Positions 56,204-64,000 of a stretch of 64,000 bases of DNA are shown here, in pieces (the first letter of the stretch is position 1; each line of letters begins with the position of its first letter). The notes below the pieces were generated by a model. It had not been told where the DNA came from. It was given only the letters and a program-made list of their open reading frames with translations, and made no database searches. The stretch is from Sphingopyxis macrogoltabida (GTDB lineage Bacteria > Pseudomonadota > Alphaproteobacteria > Sphingomonadales > Sphingomonadaceae): the NCBI RefSeq assembly GCF_001307295.1, contig NZ_CP012700.1:4405001-4469000 (forward strand), read 5' to 3'. The position numbers and the translations under genes are program-made.

Positions 56204-57114
56204 CAGATAGGCCGCGCGGTGCGGCTCGGCAACCGGATCAATACCAGCGCCGCCCCGACCATCATCCCGCCGAACAGGTCGATCGGACCCAGAGTTTCTC
56301 CGAACGCCCACCAGCCGGCCAAAGCCGCGACGGCGGGCTGGACGAGCAGGGTCAGCCCGAGGACGAGCGGCGAGAAGCGCGGCAGCGACCAGATGATCAG
56401 CCCCTGCCCGATGACCTGACTGGTCAGCGCGAGCAGGATCAGCGGCGTCCAGTCATGCGGCATGACCGATTCGCCGAGCGCGAGCGCAACGCCGAGCAGG
56501 ATAGGAGCGCTGAAGAAGGAGGAGATGCCAAGCGCGGTCCACGGCGCGAGCGTGCCGCGCACGCGCTGCATCAGGATGACATAGACGGTATAGAGCACCC
56601 CGGCGAGCAGGCTGAGCAGGTCGCCGACCAGATAGTCGGGCGACAGTTCATAGCTTTGCCCCATCAGCAGCGCCGAGCCTGCAAAGGCGAGCAGGATTGC
56701 CAGCGCCTGCCAGCCGCGGGGCAGGGTACGCGTCAGGAAAATGCTCCACAGAATGAGGAAAAGGCTGGCGCTGTTGCCGAACAGCGTTGCGTTCGCGACC
56801 TTGGTCTGGACTATTCCGACGTGCCAAGCGGCGAGGTCGAGCGCGAAGAATACCCCTGCGCCTGCTGCAACGATGACCGCGCCGCGCGGCGGCACCCGTC
56901 CGCCCGCTTCGCGCCACGCGAACAGCGCCAGCAGGGGCAGCGCCAGGAGCAGGCGCCAGAAGGCCGAGGCGACGGGGCCGGTATCGGCGAGCCGTACAAG
57001 CATCGCGCCAAGCGACAGCGCAATGTTGCCGAATAACAGCGCCGCGAAACCCCAGCGGCCTGCACGGAGCGGCGCGTCGTTCGCGCCAACGATGCCTTCG
57101 ATCTTCGCTGTCAT
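56203..57114 (-). CDS. EamA-family (DMT) exporter
   Basis: A 303-residue protein with ten predicted membrane segments and two EamA repeats (FAALLFGNIALSLGAMLVRL near the start; SPLVLGLTLLVQPAVAALAG in the second half). Members export amino acids or other small metabolites; no substrate can be assigned. It is translationally coupled to the COQ9 gene and divergent from the ene-reductase. Confidence 0.88.
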   Translation of the reverse strand: MTAKIEGIVGANDAPLRAGRWGFAALLFGNIALSLGAMLVRLADTGPVASAFWRLLLALPLLALFAWREAGGRVPPRGAVIVAAGAGVFFALDLAAWHVGIVQTKVANATLFGNSASLFLILWSIFLTRTLPRGWQALAILLAFAGSALLMGQSYELSPDYLVGDLLSLLAGVLYTVYVILMQRVRGTLAPWTALGISSFFSAPILLGVALALGESVMPHDWTPLILLALTSQVIGQGLIIWSLPRFSPLVLGLTLLVQPAVAALAGWWAFGETLGPIDLFGGMMVGAALVLIRLPSRTARPI

Positions 57115-57228
57115 TTAGATTTTCTTTTGCTACCCACCATTGCCTTGGCGCCCGGGCGTCCATAGCTTCGGGCGCATAGCGGCAGCCCGGCGGGCCGTCG
57201 CGGAAAAAGTGGCAAATAGGGAGGTACT

Positions 57229-58314
57229 ATGACTGTATCGCTGTTCGATCCGATCGAGCTGGGCGCCATCGCGGCGCCAAACCGCATCATCATGGCTCCG
57301 CTGACACGCGGACGCGCGGGGCCGGGTTTCGTCCCGAACGAACTCGCGCGCGACTATTACCGCCAGCGGGCCTCGGCGGGCCTGATCATTTCGGAAGCAA
57401 CGGGCATTTCGCAAGAGGGCCTTGGCTGGCCCAGCGCCCCGGGGCTGTGGACCGACGCGCAGGTCGAGGGCTGGAAGCCGGTGACCGACGCGGTGCACGA
57501 AGCGGGCGGGCGTATCGTCGCGCAGCTCTGGCACATGGGGCGGCTCGTCCATTCGGTGTTCAACGACGGCAAACAGCCGGTCTCGGCGTCGGCCACGACG
57601 GGCACCGGCCGCGCCCACACGCCGGTCGGGCGCCGAGACCTTGAGGAAGCGCGCCCGCTGCGCCTCGACGAGATTCCCCGGCTGATCGGCGATTATGCGA
57701 AGGCGGCCGAGAATGCGAAGCGCGCCGGGTTCGACGGCGTCCAGCTCCATGGCGCCAACGGCTATCTGATCGACCAGTTCCTGCGCGACGGATCGAACCT
57801 GCGCGACGACGATTATGGCGGCCCGGTCGAGAACCGCATCCGGCTGCTCCGCGAGGTGAGCGAAGCGCTGATCGACGTGTGGGGCAAGGACCGCGTCGCG
57901 GTGCGCCTCTCGCCCAATGGCGAAACGCAGGGCGTCGACGACAGTGCGCCCGAAAAGCTGTTTCCGGCCGCTGCGGCGGCGCTCGATGCGCTCGGCATCG
58001 CCTTCCTCGAGCTGCGCGAGCCCGGCCCCGACGGCACCTTCGGGCGCACGGACGTGCCGAAGCAGTCGCCGGCGATCCGGCAGGCGTTCAAGGGGCCGCT
58101 GATCCTGAACAGCGACTATGACGTCGCGCTGGCCGAAGAGGCGCTGGCGAGCGGTGCGGCGGATGCTATCGCGTTCGGCCGGCCGTTCATCGGCAACCCC
58201 GACCTTGTCGAGCGTATCCGCGCCGGCGCCGAATGGGCCGCCGACAACCCGCAGACCTGGTATTCGCCGGGCCCCGAGGGCTATACTGACTATCCCGCGC
58301 TGGTCGCGGCCTGA
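57229..58314 (+). CDS. Old Yellow Enzyme-type alkene reductase (NemA-like)
   Basis: A 361-residue FMN oxidoreductase. The start motif is LGAIAAPNRIIMAPLTRGRA, the flavin/active-site segment IVAQLWHMGRLVH, and GFDGVQLHGANGYLIDQFL; the C-terminal FMN-binding segment is AIAFGRPFIGNPDLVERI. It reduces activated double bonds and nitro esters with NAD(P)H. AATAGGGAGGTACT precedes ATG, a strong ribosome-binding site. nemR is not seen nearby. Confidence 0.93.
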   Translation: MTVSLFDPIELGAIAAPNRIIMAPLTRGRAGPGFVPNELARDYYRQRASAGLIISEATGISQEGLGWPSAPGLWTDAQVEGWKPVTDAVHEAGGRIVAQLWHMGRLVHSVFNDGKQPVSASATTGTGRAHTPVGRRDLEEARPLRLDEIPRLIGDYAKAAENAKRAGFDGVQLHGANGYLIDQFLRDGSNLRDDDYGGPVENRIRLLREVSEALIDVWGKDRVAVRLSPNGETQGVDDSAPEKLFPAAAAALDALGIAFLELREPGPDGTFGRTDVPKQSPAIRQAFKGPLILNSDYDVALAEEALASGAADAIAFGRPFIGNPDLVERIRAGAEWAADNPQTWYSPGPEGYTDYPALVAA

Positions 58315-58321
58315 GGTTCCG

Positions 58322-58355
58322 AAAGGCGCCGTTCCCGCAAAGGAGCGGCGCCTTT
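58322..58355. terminator. Bidirectional terminator after the ene-reductase
   Basis: AAAGGCGCCG (58322-58331) pairs with CGGCGCCTTT (58346-58355), loop of 14. On the plus strand a further T follows; on the minus strand it sits 2 bases after the stop of the opposing gene and is followed by TTTC. Confidence 0.75.
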
Positions 58356-58357
58356 TC

Positions 58358-58987
58358 CTATCCCTTTTCGGCGATCGCCTTGTCGATGATTCCTGCGCCG
58401 ATCGGGCCGAGGATATTGCTGCCGAAGCGGAACAACAGAAAGACCCCGACGAAGAAGATCACCGGCGCGTTGAACAGCGCGACGATCGACGCGATGATGA
58501 AGACGACGGCGATCGTCACGAAGCCGCCGGTCAGCGCTTGCTGGCCCTTTTCGCCGAGCTCGATCGTGCGCGGGCCCTTCGCATCCCACCATTTGCCGGT
58601 GACGATCGTCTTGCGGCCGCCAGCCGCGGCGGCGGTAGAAGAGGGCGAACGCGCCGGAATCCGGGGCGGCGGCGGAGCGGCGGCTGCTTTGGGCTTGTCC
58701 TCCCACGGCTGCTTGCGGTTCATCGCCGCGACGGCGGCCTCCATCCGGTTGCCGGGGCGCGCGGTCGGCGGCGGCGTGCGGGTCGGCGGGGTTTTCGCGG
58801 CGGGCGCCGCTTCGGGAGCAGGTTCGCGCGCGACGGGCCGCATCGGCTCGATGCCCATCTTGCGATCGTAGAGGTCCATGCGCTCGGCGGCGCTGAGCGG
58901 GGTCAGCCCCGTCTCCCGGTCGATGACCACCAGCCGTCCGCCGCGCTCGACGACGGAATAGCGGCTGGGGGGTAGTCGATCAGCCAA
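58358..58987 (-). CDS. Two-segment membrane protein of unknown function next to ribH
   Basis: A 209-residue protein. Residues ~1-50 form a basic head ([20 protein letters not shown]), residues ~55-130 are Pro/Ala-rich and disordered, and the C-terminal end has two hydrophobic segments ([33 protein letters not shown]). No family is recognised. It overlaps the end of ribH by 8 bases, so it is translated from the same message; nusB usually occupies this place. Confidence 0.75.
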   Translation of the reverse strand: MADRLPPSRYSVVERGGRLVVIDRETGLTPLSAAERMDLYDRKMGIEPMRPVAREPAPEAAPAAKTPPTRTPPPTARPGNRMEAAVAAMNRKQPWEDKPKAAAAPPPPRIPARSPSSTAAAAGGRKTIVTGKWWDAKGPRTIELGEKGQQALTGGFVTIAVVFIIASIVALFNAPVIFFVGVFLLFRFGSNILGPIGAGIIDKAIAEKG

Positions 58988-59405
58988 TGCCGAATTGTTC
59001 CTTCAGGGACAGCATCGCGAGCGCGGCCTTCGCCGCTTCGCCGCCCTTATCCTTGCGCGTCTTGTCGGCGCGCGCAAGCGCCTGTTCCTCATTTTCGACC
59101 GTGAGGATGCCGTTGCCGATCGCAAGGCCGTCGAGGGTCAGCGCCATGATGCCGCGCGCGCTTTCGTTCGAGACCACCTCGAAATGATAGGTTTCGCCGC
59201 GGATCACGACCCCCAGGGCGACATAGGCATCATAGCGGCCGCTGTCGGCGGCAAGCGAGATCGCGGCCGGCACTTCGAGCGCGCCGGGGACGGTCACCGT
59301 CTCGTGGCTATGCCCTTCGGCCTCGAGCGCGCTCTTGACGCCGTCGATCAGCATGTCGTTCAGGTGGCTGTAAAAGCGGGCTTCGACGATCAGCACATGC
59401 GCCAT
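58980..59405 (-). CDS. ribH: 6,7-dimethyl-8-ribityllumazine synthase
   Basis: A 141-residue lumazine synthase that makes the riboflavin precursor. It contains [20 protein letters not shown], the catalytic [20 protein letters not shown] and [19 protein letters not shown]. Length is normal. One base overlap with ribBX implies coupling. Confidence 0.96.
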   Translation of the reverse strand: MAHVLIVEARFYSHLNDMLIDGVKSALEAEGHSHETVTVPGALEVPAAISLAADSGRYDAYVALGVVIRGETYHFEVVSNESARGIMALTLDGLAIGNGILTVENEEQALARADKTRKDKGGEAAKAALAMLSLKEQFGIG

Positions 59406-60682
59406 TATGCGGCCTCCCCGGGGATCGAGCGTTCGCCGACGACCGACAGGCCATAGCCTTCGAGGCCGACGAGATTGTTGTGCGAGGGGGTGAGCAGTTC
59501 CATCGCATGGACGCCAAGGTCGGCGAGGATCTGGGCGCCGATACCATAGGTCCTGAGGTCCATGCCGCCGCTCGGCGGCGGTGTCGCTTCGGCCTCGGCC
59601 GACCCGGGCAGCGGGCGCATCAGCAGGACGATGACCCCCGATCCCGCTTCGCCGATCGCGTCCATCGAGCGCTGCAGGCGGCGCTTACGCGCGCCCGGAC
59701 GGCCCATCAGGTCGTCGAGCAGCGACACCGGGTGCATGCGCACCAGCGTCACGCTGTCGGGATCGACCGCGCCCTTCTGGAGCACCATGTTGATGCTGCC
59801 GTCGATCTTGTTGCGGTAGGATTTGAGCCGCCAGTCGCCGCCGTAATCCGATTCGAACGGTTCGTCGGCGACGCATTCGACCAGCCGGTCGTTGCGATGG
59901 CGATAGGCGATCAGGTCGGCGATCGTCCCGATCTTCAGCCCGTGGCGCCGCGCGAAGGGGATGAGGTCGTCGAGCCGCGCCATCGACCCGTCGTCGTTCA
60001 TGATCTCGCAGATCACGCCCGACGGGTTGAGCCCTGCCAACCGCGCGATGTCGACCGACGCCTCGGTATGGCCGGCGCGGACGAGCACGCCGCCGTCGCG
60101 GGCGATCAGCGGAAAGACATGGCCGGGGGTGACGATATCGTCGCGGCCCTTGGCGCCGTCGATCGCGACCGAGACGGTGCGGGCGCGGTCGGCCGCCGAA
60201 ATGCCGGTGGTGACGCCCTCGCGCGCCTCGATCGAGGTGGTGAACGCCGTTTCGTGGCGCGTGCCGTTGGCGCGGCTCATGAGTTCGAGCCCGAGCAGGT
60301 CGACGCGCGCTTTCGTCAGCGTCAGGCAGATCAGCCCGCGGCCGTGCGTCGCCATGAAATTGACCGCATCGGGAGTCGCCATCTGCGCCGGAATGACCAG
60401 ATCGCCTTCATTCTCGCGATCCTCGTCGTCGACGAGGATGAACATGCGGCCATTGCGCGCCTCGGCGATGATTTCCTCGGGGGTCGCCATCGGCGACAGG
60501 TCGCTGCCGTTCGCGAGCCAGTTTTCGAGCTTGCGCAGCGTCTCCGCGGTCGGGTTCCAGCCGGGCGAATCGAGGTCGCGCAGGCTGTTGGCGTGCAGGC
60601 CGGCGGCGCGCGCGAGACCCGAACGGGACATGGTCCCGTCGTCGACGATGCCGCGAATGCGGTCGATGAGCTGTGTAGACAT
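59405..60682 (-). CDS. RibB with HTH-like head and inactive GTP-cyclohydrolase-like tail (RibBX)
   Basis: A 425-residue protein. Residues ~1-60 form a helix-turn-helix-like domain ([20 protein letters not shown] then [20 protein letters not shown]). Residues ~65-270 are active RibB (3,4-dihydroxy-2-butanone 4-phosphate synthase): [37 protein letters not shown]. Residues ~275-425 resemble RibA ([33 protein letters not shown]) but lack the three zinc cysteines and the RQEGRG loop, so GTP cyclohydrolase II activity is not expected. It is coupled to ribH. A dyad lies in its promoter. Confidence 0.88.
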   Translation of the reverse strand: MSTQLIDRIRGIVDDGTMSRSGLARAAGLHANSLRDLDSPGWNPTAETLRKLENWLANGSDLSPMATPEEIIAEARNGRMFILVDDEDRENEGDLVIPAQMATPDAVNFMATHGRGLICLTLTKARVDLLGLELMSRANGTRHETAFTTSIEAREGVTTGISAADRARTVSVAIDGAKGRDDIVTPGHVFPLIARDGGVLVRAGHTEASVDIARLAGLNPSGVICEIMNDDGSMARLDDLIPFARRHGLKIGTIADLIAYRHRNDRLVECVADEPFESDYGGDWRLKSYRNKIDGSINMVLQKGAVDPDSVTLVRMHPVSLLDDLMGRPGARKRRLQRSMDAIGEAGSGVIVLLMRPLPGSAEAEATPPPSGGMDLRTYGIGAQILADLGVHAMELLTPSHNNLVGLEGYGLSVVGERSIPGEAA

Positions 60683-60688
60683 GCCGAG

Positions 60689-60717
60689 GATGTTTCACAC
60701 TGAAATGTGATTGTCAA
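60689..60717 (-). promoter_or_regulatory. Likely ribBX promoter
   Basis: A perfect TTGACA (-35) lies at 60712-60717 on the minus strand, 17 bases before AACATC (60689-60694), a poor -10. The overlapping dyad at 60704-60732 covers the -35. Confidence 0.4.
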
Positions 60718-60732
60718 TCAGGCAATCACATT
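60704..60732. promoter_or_regulatory. Candidate operator upstream of ribBX
   Basis: AATGTGATTG (60704-60713) and CAATCACATT (60723-60732) form a perfect 10-bp inverted repeat with a 9-base spacer. It overlaps the -35 box. A second, weaker dyad TTTCA...TGAAA is at 60693-60705. Spacing fits a homodimer of a small helix-turn-helix protein. Confidence 0.6.
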
Positions 60733-60739
60733 GGGCCTA

Positions 60740-61363
60740 TCATTTCGGTCCGAACACCGCGCTATTGTCGCGCGGCGCGCCATCGGGCTTCGCCTCGATC
60801 AGGGCCAGCAATTGGCCGGTCCGATCGTCGCGCTTGGCATAGTCGCGCGCCGACATGCCGGCGATATGGTCGGCCTTGTCGGCGTTGGCACCGTTCTTGA
60901 CGAGCAGGCGGACCATCGCCGCATTTTTTGCCTGCACGGCAAGGATCAGCGCGGTTTCACCGCGGCGGTTGACCTGGTCGACCGGTGCCTTGTCATCGAG
61001 CAATTCCTGCGCGCCATCGACATAGTTGAGCAGCGCCGCGTGCATCAGCGGCGTCACCCCCTGTCGGTCGGCAATCGAGGGATCGGCGCCCTTGCTGATC
61101 AGGAAGCGCAGCCAGCTCGTATCGCGGCGTTTGGTGACGATCGCCAGCGCGGTCTCGCCGCGGTCGGGGTGGCGGGTGTTGACGAGCGTGGCGTCGTCCT
61201 TCAGCGCGTCGGTCGCCTTGGTGCCGTCGCGGTTCTCGACCGCCTGCAGGAACGCAAAGCCGCCGCGGAACTGCGCGAGCGCCGGCGACGCGGTAAACGC
61301 CCCGGCGCCGATGGCCACGGCGAGCAAGGGTGCGATGAAACGGAATTTCACGCGTCGGAACAT
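60740..61363 (-). CDS. Exported ankyrin-repeat protein
   Basis: A 207-residue protein with a signal peptide (cleavage after ALAQ near residue 31). It has about four ankyrin repeats, e.g. RGETALAIVTKRRDTSWLRF, QGVTPLMHAALLNYVDGAQE and RGETALILAVQAKNAAMVRL. It probably binds proteins in the periplasm; no partner is suggested. Start 61363 gives MFRRVKFRFIAPLLAVAIGA. Confidence 0.9.
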   Translation of the reverse strand: MFRRVKFRFIAPLLAVAIGAGAFTASPALAQFRGGFAFLQAVENRDGTKATDALKDDATLVNTRHPDRGETALAIVTKRRDTSWLRFLISKGADPSIADRQGVTPLMHAALLNYVDGAQELLDDKAPVDQVNRRGETALILAVQAKNAAMVRLLVKNGANADKADHIAGMSARDYAKRDDRTGQLLALIEAKPDGAPRDNSAVFGPK

Positions 61364-61444
61364 ATTCGGGCGACCCCTGGCGGTGTGCGCCGTGATGCGA
61401 CGCAAAGGTTGATTTTCGGCGGCTAGCCGACCAAGGCTGGCCGC

Positions 61445-62092
61445 ATGATGAATATCGCAATTATGGGACAAAAGCTTGTCCGTTCAAGCCTGCTGCTGTT
61501 CTTTACCGCGGCGCTTGCCGGATGCGGCGGTCCCGCGGCGTCGCCGCCCGCCGCAAAGCCGCCGCTCGAAGGGGCGCGGATCGGCGGCCCGTTCACGCTG
61601 ACCGATCAGAATGGCAAGACGGTCAAGGACAGCGATTTCGCCGGAAAATATCGTCTCGTCTATTTCGGCTACAGCTTCTGCCCCGACATTTGCCCCGTCG
61701 ACCTGCAAAAGCTGATGCGCGGCCTGTCGCAATTCGAAAAGGCCGATGCCGCGCGCGGCGCCAAGGTCGCGCCGCTCTTCATCACCGTCGATCCGGCGCG
61801 CGACACGCCCGAAGCGCTGAAGCCCTTCGTGGCACGCTATCACCCGCGTCTGCTCGGACTGACCGGCACGCCCGAGCAGATCGCGGCGGTGGCGAAGGCC
61901 TATGTCGTCACCTATCACAAGGTCGAGGGCTCGGCGCCCGACCGCTATCTGATGGCGCACAGCCAGCTCGCCTTCCTGATGGACCCCGACGGCAAGCCGC
62001 TGGCGCTCGTGCCGCTCGACGACCCGTCGACCGATCCCGACGAGGGCGCGCCCGACAAGGTTGCCGCCGAGCTGGCGAAATGGGTGAAATGA
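61445..62092 (+). CDS. SCO1/SenC copper chaperone lipoprotein
   Basis: A 215-residue thioredoxin-fold protein for copper delivery to cytochrome c oxidase. The signal ends in a lipobox ALAGC. The copper site is YSFCPDICPVDLQK (CxxxC) with the distal His in LMAHSQLAFL. A later Met (61463) could be the start. The gene overlaps ycgN by four bases. Confidence 0.92.
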   Translation: MMNIAIMGQKLVRSSLLLFFTAALAGCGGPAASPPAAKPPLEGARIGGPFTLTDQNGKTVKDSDFAGKYRLVYFGYSFCPDICPVDLQKLMRGLSQFEKADAARGAKVAPLFITVDPARDTPEALKPFVARYHPRLLGLTGTPEQIAAVAKAYVVTYHKVEGSAPDRYLMAHSQLAFLMDPDGKPLALVPLDDPSTDPDEGAPDKVAAELAKWVK

Positions 62093-62541
62093 CGATGGCG
62101 GGGGCGACATCGCAGCGCCCCTTTTGGGAAGCGCCGCTCGCCAGCCTCGACGCGGGTCAGTGGGAGGCGCTGTGCGACGGCTGCGGCAAATGCTGCCTGC
62201 ACAAGCTGGAGGATGAAGACACCGGCCGCATCTATCCGACCAATGTCGCGTGCCGGCTGCTCGACCTCAAAACCGCGCGCTGCGGCGATTACAAGCATCG
62301 CCGCCTCCACGTCCCCGATTGCCTGACGCTAACCAAGGCCAAGGTCGACGGCATCGAATGGCTGCCCCAGACCTGCGCCTATCGCCTGCGCGCCGAGGGC
62401 GAGCCCTTGCCCGACTGGCATTATCTGGTCTGCGGCGACCGCGATGCCGTCCACCGCGCCGGCGAATCTATCGTCGGCTGGACGGTCAGCGAGGATATGG
62501 CCGGGCCGCTCGAGAATCACCTTGTCGAACGCATCGTCTGA
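62089..62541 (+). CDS. YcgN-family cysteine-cluster protein
   Basis: A 150-residue protein with the YcgN/UPF0260 cysteine pattern: CDGCGKCCLHKLEDE, VACRLLD, RCGDYKHR, PDCLTL, and TCAYRLRAEG. It probably binds a metal or FeS cluster; function unproven. The start is the ATGA overlap with SCO1. A further gene overlaps its end. Confidence 0.9.
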   Translation: MTMAGATSQRPFWEAPLASLDAGQWEALCDGCGKCCLHKLEDEDTGRIYPTNVACRLLDLKTARCGDYKHRRLHVPDCLTLTKAKVDGIEWLPQTCAYRLRAEGEPLPDWHYLVCGDRDAVHRAGESIVGWTVSEDMAGPLENHLVERIV

Positions 62542-63253
62542 TTTCCGGGCAGAGGGCCCACATATCCTGGTCGGCGACGAAGCCTGGCCGGTGCGGCTTG
62601 TCCATCACGCGCAGTCGCGCCGTTACCGGCTGGTGTTCGACGCGCCGCGCGGCGAGCTGCGCCTGACCCTGCCGCGCCGCGCTAATGCCGCGCGCGCGCT
62701 CAAATGGGCGAGCGAGCAACAGGAGTGGCTCGCCGAACAGGTCGGCAAGGCGGCGCTGCCGGTGCTTGTCGGACCCGGTGCGGCGGTCCCCGTTTTCGGT
62801 GCCCTCCGCCGCATCGACTGGTCGGCAGCGGCGCCGCGCGCGGTGCGGCTGAGCGACGAGGCGCTGACGCTTGGCGGGCCGCGCGAAACCGTCGGGCGGC
62901 GCGTCGAGCGCTGGCTGAAGGGCGAGGCGCTGGCGCTGATGGAGCGCGAAAGCCGCGACATTGCCGCGCGCGCCGGGCTGGCGGTCGGCCGCGTCGGCGT
63001 CGGCGATCCGCGCAGCCGCTGGGGCAGCTGCACCGCGACCGGCGACCTTCGCTATAGCTGGCGGCTGGTGATGGCGCCCGCGCACGTCCGCCGCGCGACC
63101 GTCGCGCACGAAGTCGCGCATCTGCGGCACATGGACCATGGCCCTGATTTCCACGCGCTGGTCGACGAACTCCACGACGGCGACGTCGCCGCGGCGCGCG
63201 GCTGGCTGCGCCGCGAAGGCCGCGGGCTCCACCGCTACCGGTTTACGGCCTAA
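62522..63253 (+). CDS. YgjP-like (DUF45) zinc metallohydrolase, TTG start
   Basis: A 243-residue protein with the metal motif VAHEVAHLRHMDHGPDFH (HExxH then downstream His), and RSRWGSCTATGDLRYSWRLV, both hallmarks of the DUF45/YgjP (SprT-like) family. Activity is unproven. No ATG is available after the ycgN stop; the TTG at 62522, 20 bases inside ycgN, is the best start. A more upstream Met (62444) is inside ycgN and adds non-conserved sequence. Confidence 0.85.
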   Translation: MSNASSDFRAEGPHILVGDEAWPVRLVHHAQSRRYRLVFDAPRGELRLTLPRRANAARALKWASEQQEWLAEQVGKAALPVLVGPGAAVPVFGALRRIDWSAAAPRAVRLSDEALTLGGPRETVGRRVERWLKGEALALMERESRDIAARAGLAVGRVGVGDPRSRWGSCTATGDLRYSWRLVMAPAHVRRATVAHEVAHLRHMDHGPDFHALVDELHDGDVAAARGWLRREGRGLHRYRFTA

Positions 63254-63308
63254 CTGATCATTGCGAATTGGCGGCTTTCGGCTGGTTGCTGCTGTTTAGG
63301 CCAACCCC

Positions 63309-63394
63309 ACCCGTTCGCATCGAGCGAAGTCGAGATGCCCCTCGGGCTAGGCGCAACCTCGATGAGTGTCTCGACTTCGCTCGACACGAACGGG
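63309..63394. repeat. Two-hairpin REP-like unit, copy 4 (inverted)
   Basis: Hairpins 63317-63338 (stem GCATC/GATGC) and 63366-63387 (GTGTC/GACAC). Same orientation as copy 2. It lies between the metallohydrolase and the convergent PBP1A gene. Confidence 0.8.
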
Positions 63395-63437
63395 AATAGA
63401 GGACGGTCCGCTCCCCACCCCATACCGGCCGGTCGCG

Positions 63438-64000
63438 TTAGTTGCCGTCGGTCCGCGCCGGTTCGCGCGGGGGTGCTTTCACCACGGGGGGCACCACGAC
63501 CTTGGGCTGTGCGGGCGCTTTCGTCTGCGGTGGCGCCTTGGGCGCAGCGCCGTTTTCGGGCGGTCGCCGGCCCGTCTGCTCCTCGATCCACTGCTGGTTG
63601 AGCACCGGCCCGTCGTCCTGCGGCGGCGCCGCCGGCGGGGCATCGCCCTGCGGCGGGCGGCTGTCATAGGGAAGCTCGATCGGCATGCCATTCTCGTCGG
63701 TCAGTCCGCCGCCGCCTTCTTCGGGGGCGCCGAAATAGGCGTCATCCTCTTCCTCGAGCTGCCATTCGGGCAGCTTGACCTCGGTATCGAAGGCCTCGAC
63801 CGGGCGCCGCGCGACCGCGACGCGCATGAAGTCGGCAAAGGCCTTGGCCGGCGCACGGCCGCCCTGCAGCCCGCCGACGGGTTTCGCATCGTCGCGGCCC
63901 ATCCAGACGCCGGTGGTGATGCCGCTCGAAAAACCGAGGAACCAGCCGTCCTTGTTGCTCGACGTCGTGCCGGTCTTGCCCGCGACGGGGCGCCCGATCT
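63438..64000 (-). CDS. Penicillin-binding protein 1A, C-terminal part
   Basis: The frame continues to the right edge. It begins with GRPVAGKTGTTSSNKDGWF, the KTGT motif of the transpeptidase active site, and GVWMGRDDAKPVGGLQGGRA, typical of class A PBP1A. The end is a Pro/Ala/Lys-rich, disordered tail of about 100 residues (e.g. KAPPQTKAPAQPKVVVPPV). The enzyme polymerises and cross-links peptidoglycan in the periplasm. The start lies outside the window. Confidence 0.93.
   Translation of the reverse strand, partial: IGRPVAGKTGTTSSNKDGWFLGFSSGITTGVWMGRDDAKPVGGLQGGRAPAKAFADFMRVAVARRPVEAFDTEVKLPEWQLEEEDDAYFGAPEEGGGGLTDENGMPIELPYDSRPPQGDAPPAAPPQDDGPVLNQQWIEEQTGRRPPENGAAPKAPPQTKAPAQPKVVVPPVVKAPPREPARTDGN

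Noticed and set aside
59405..60682. RibBX as a bifunctional RibBA enzyme
   Set aside because: The zinc-binding cysteines and catalytic loop of GTP cyclohydrolase II are absent.
60683..60739. FMN riboswitch before ribBX, or in the 250 bases before the ribD operon
   Set aside because: The leader is too short before ribBX, and the conserved AGGGGCGGGGUGAA-type element is not present at either locus.
37440..63394. CRISPR-like array from the repeated TCGAGCGAAGTCGAGA core
   Set aside because: Copies are kilobases apart in both orientations, paired as palindromes and without regular spacers or cas genes.

Overview
The window is a high-GC chromosomal segment of an alphaproteobacterium, most likely a sphingomonad close to Sphingopyxis. 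The evidence is the ribosomal protein types, a MipZ ATPase and a DivK regulator, Cbp3/DUF177/BamE in one neighbourhood, nadE-gltX, mutS-glnD, lptB-rpoN, a RibB with an inactive GTP-cyclohydrolase-like half, and dispersed palindromes with the core TCGAGCGAAGTCGAGA. No tRNA, rRNA, CRISPR array, prophage or complete insertion sequence was found. Most of it is core housekeeping DNA. The accessory content is short repeats, one MITE-like element and a few inserted small genes.

Layout. 1-8.2 kb: ribosomal spc-type operon (rpsC end, rplP, rpmC, rpsQ, rplN, rplX, rplE, rpsN, rpsH, rplF, rplR, rpsE, rpmD, a DUF1737 gene, rplO, secY, adk). 8.2-13.1 kb: SRPBCC protein, DUF177 and cytochrome bc1 chaperone genes, bamE, and malic enzyme maeB. 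13.3-20 kb: mutS-glnD and a Tat-exported M19 dipeptidase. 20-28.5 kb, mostly on the minus strand: pheT-pheS, an AraC-type regulator, a periplasmic unknown, rplT-rpmI, a GFA protein, hisN-type phosphatase and prs. 28.6-32.9 kb: nadE, gltX, tonB, rpmG. 33-38.9 kb: patatin, divK, MITE-like element, DUF3572-HAD-RidA-acyltransferase run, SEL1 protein, panC. 38.9-45 kb: mipZ, phosphomannomutase, lptB, rpoN, rpmJ, HAD pair. 45-52 kb: divergent peptidases (oligopeptidase B, aminopeptidase P), thioesterase, ribD-ribE. 52-57 kb, minus: feoA-feoB-ssb-mmcB and EamA-COQ9. 57-64 kb: ene-reductase, ribBX-ribH with a small membrane protein, ankyrin protein, SCO1-YcgN-metallohydrolase, and the 3' end of a PBP1A gene.

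The genes cover translation and secretion, cell-cycle and division-site control (divK, mipZ), envelope building (bamE, lptB, pbp1A, phosphomannomutase), iron and TonB-dependent uptake, and riboflavin, NAD, PRPP and pantothenate synthesis. Riboflavin genes are split: ribD-ribE on one strand and ribBX-ribH about 8 kb away on the other. No FMN riboswitch is visible at either.

The observations most worth following are: (i) RibBX carries an N-terminal helix-turn-helix-like domain, and a perfect 10-bp inverted repeat overlaps its likely promoter, which suggests autoregulation. (ii) There are two strong intrinsic terminators with no gene in front of them, hence candidate small RNAs. (iii) A two-hairpin repeat occurs in four copies whose two arms always carry different, internally complementary stems. 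(iv) A 264-bp MITE-like element ends exactly at the TTG start of a DUF3572 gene.
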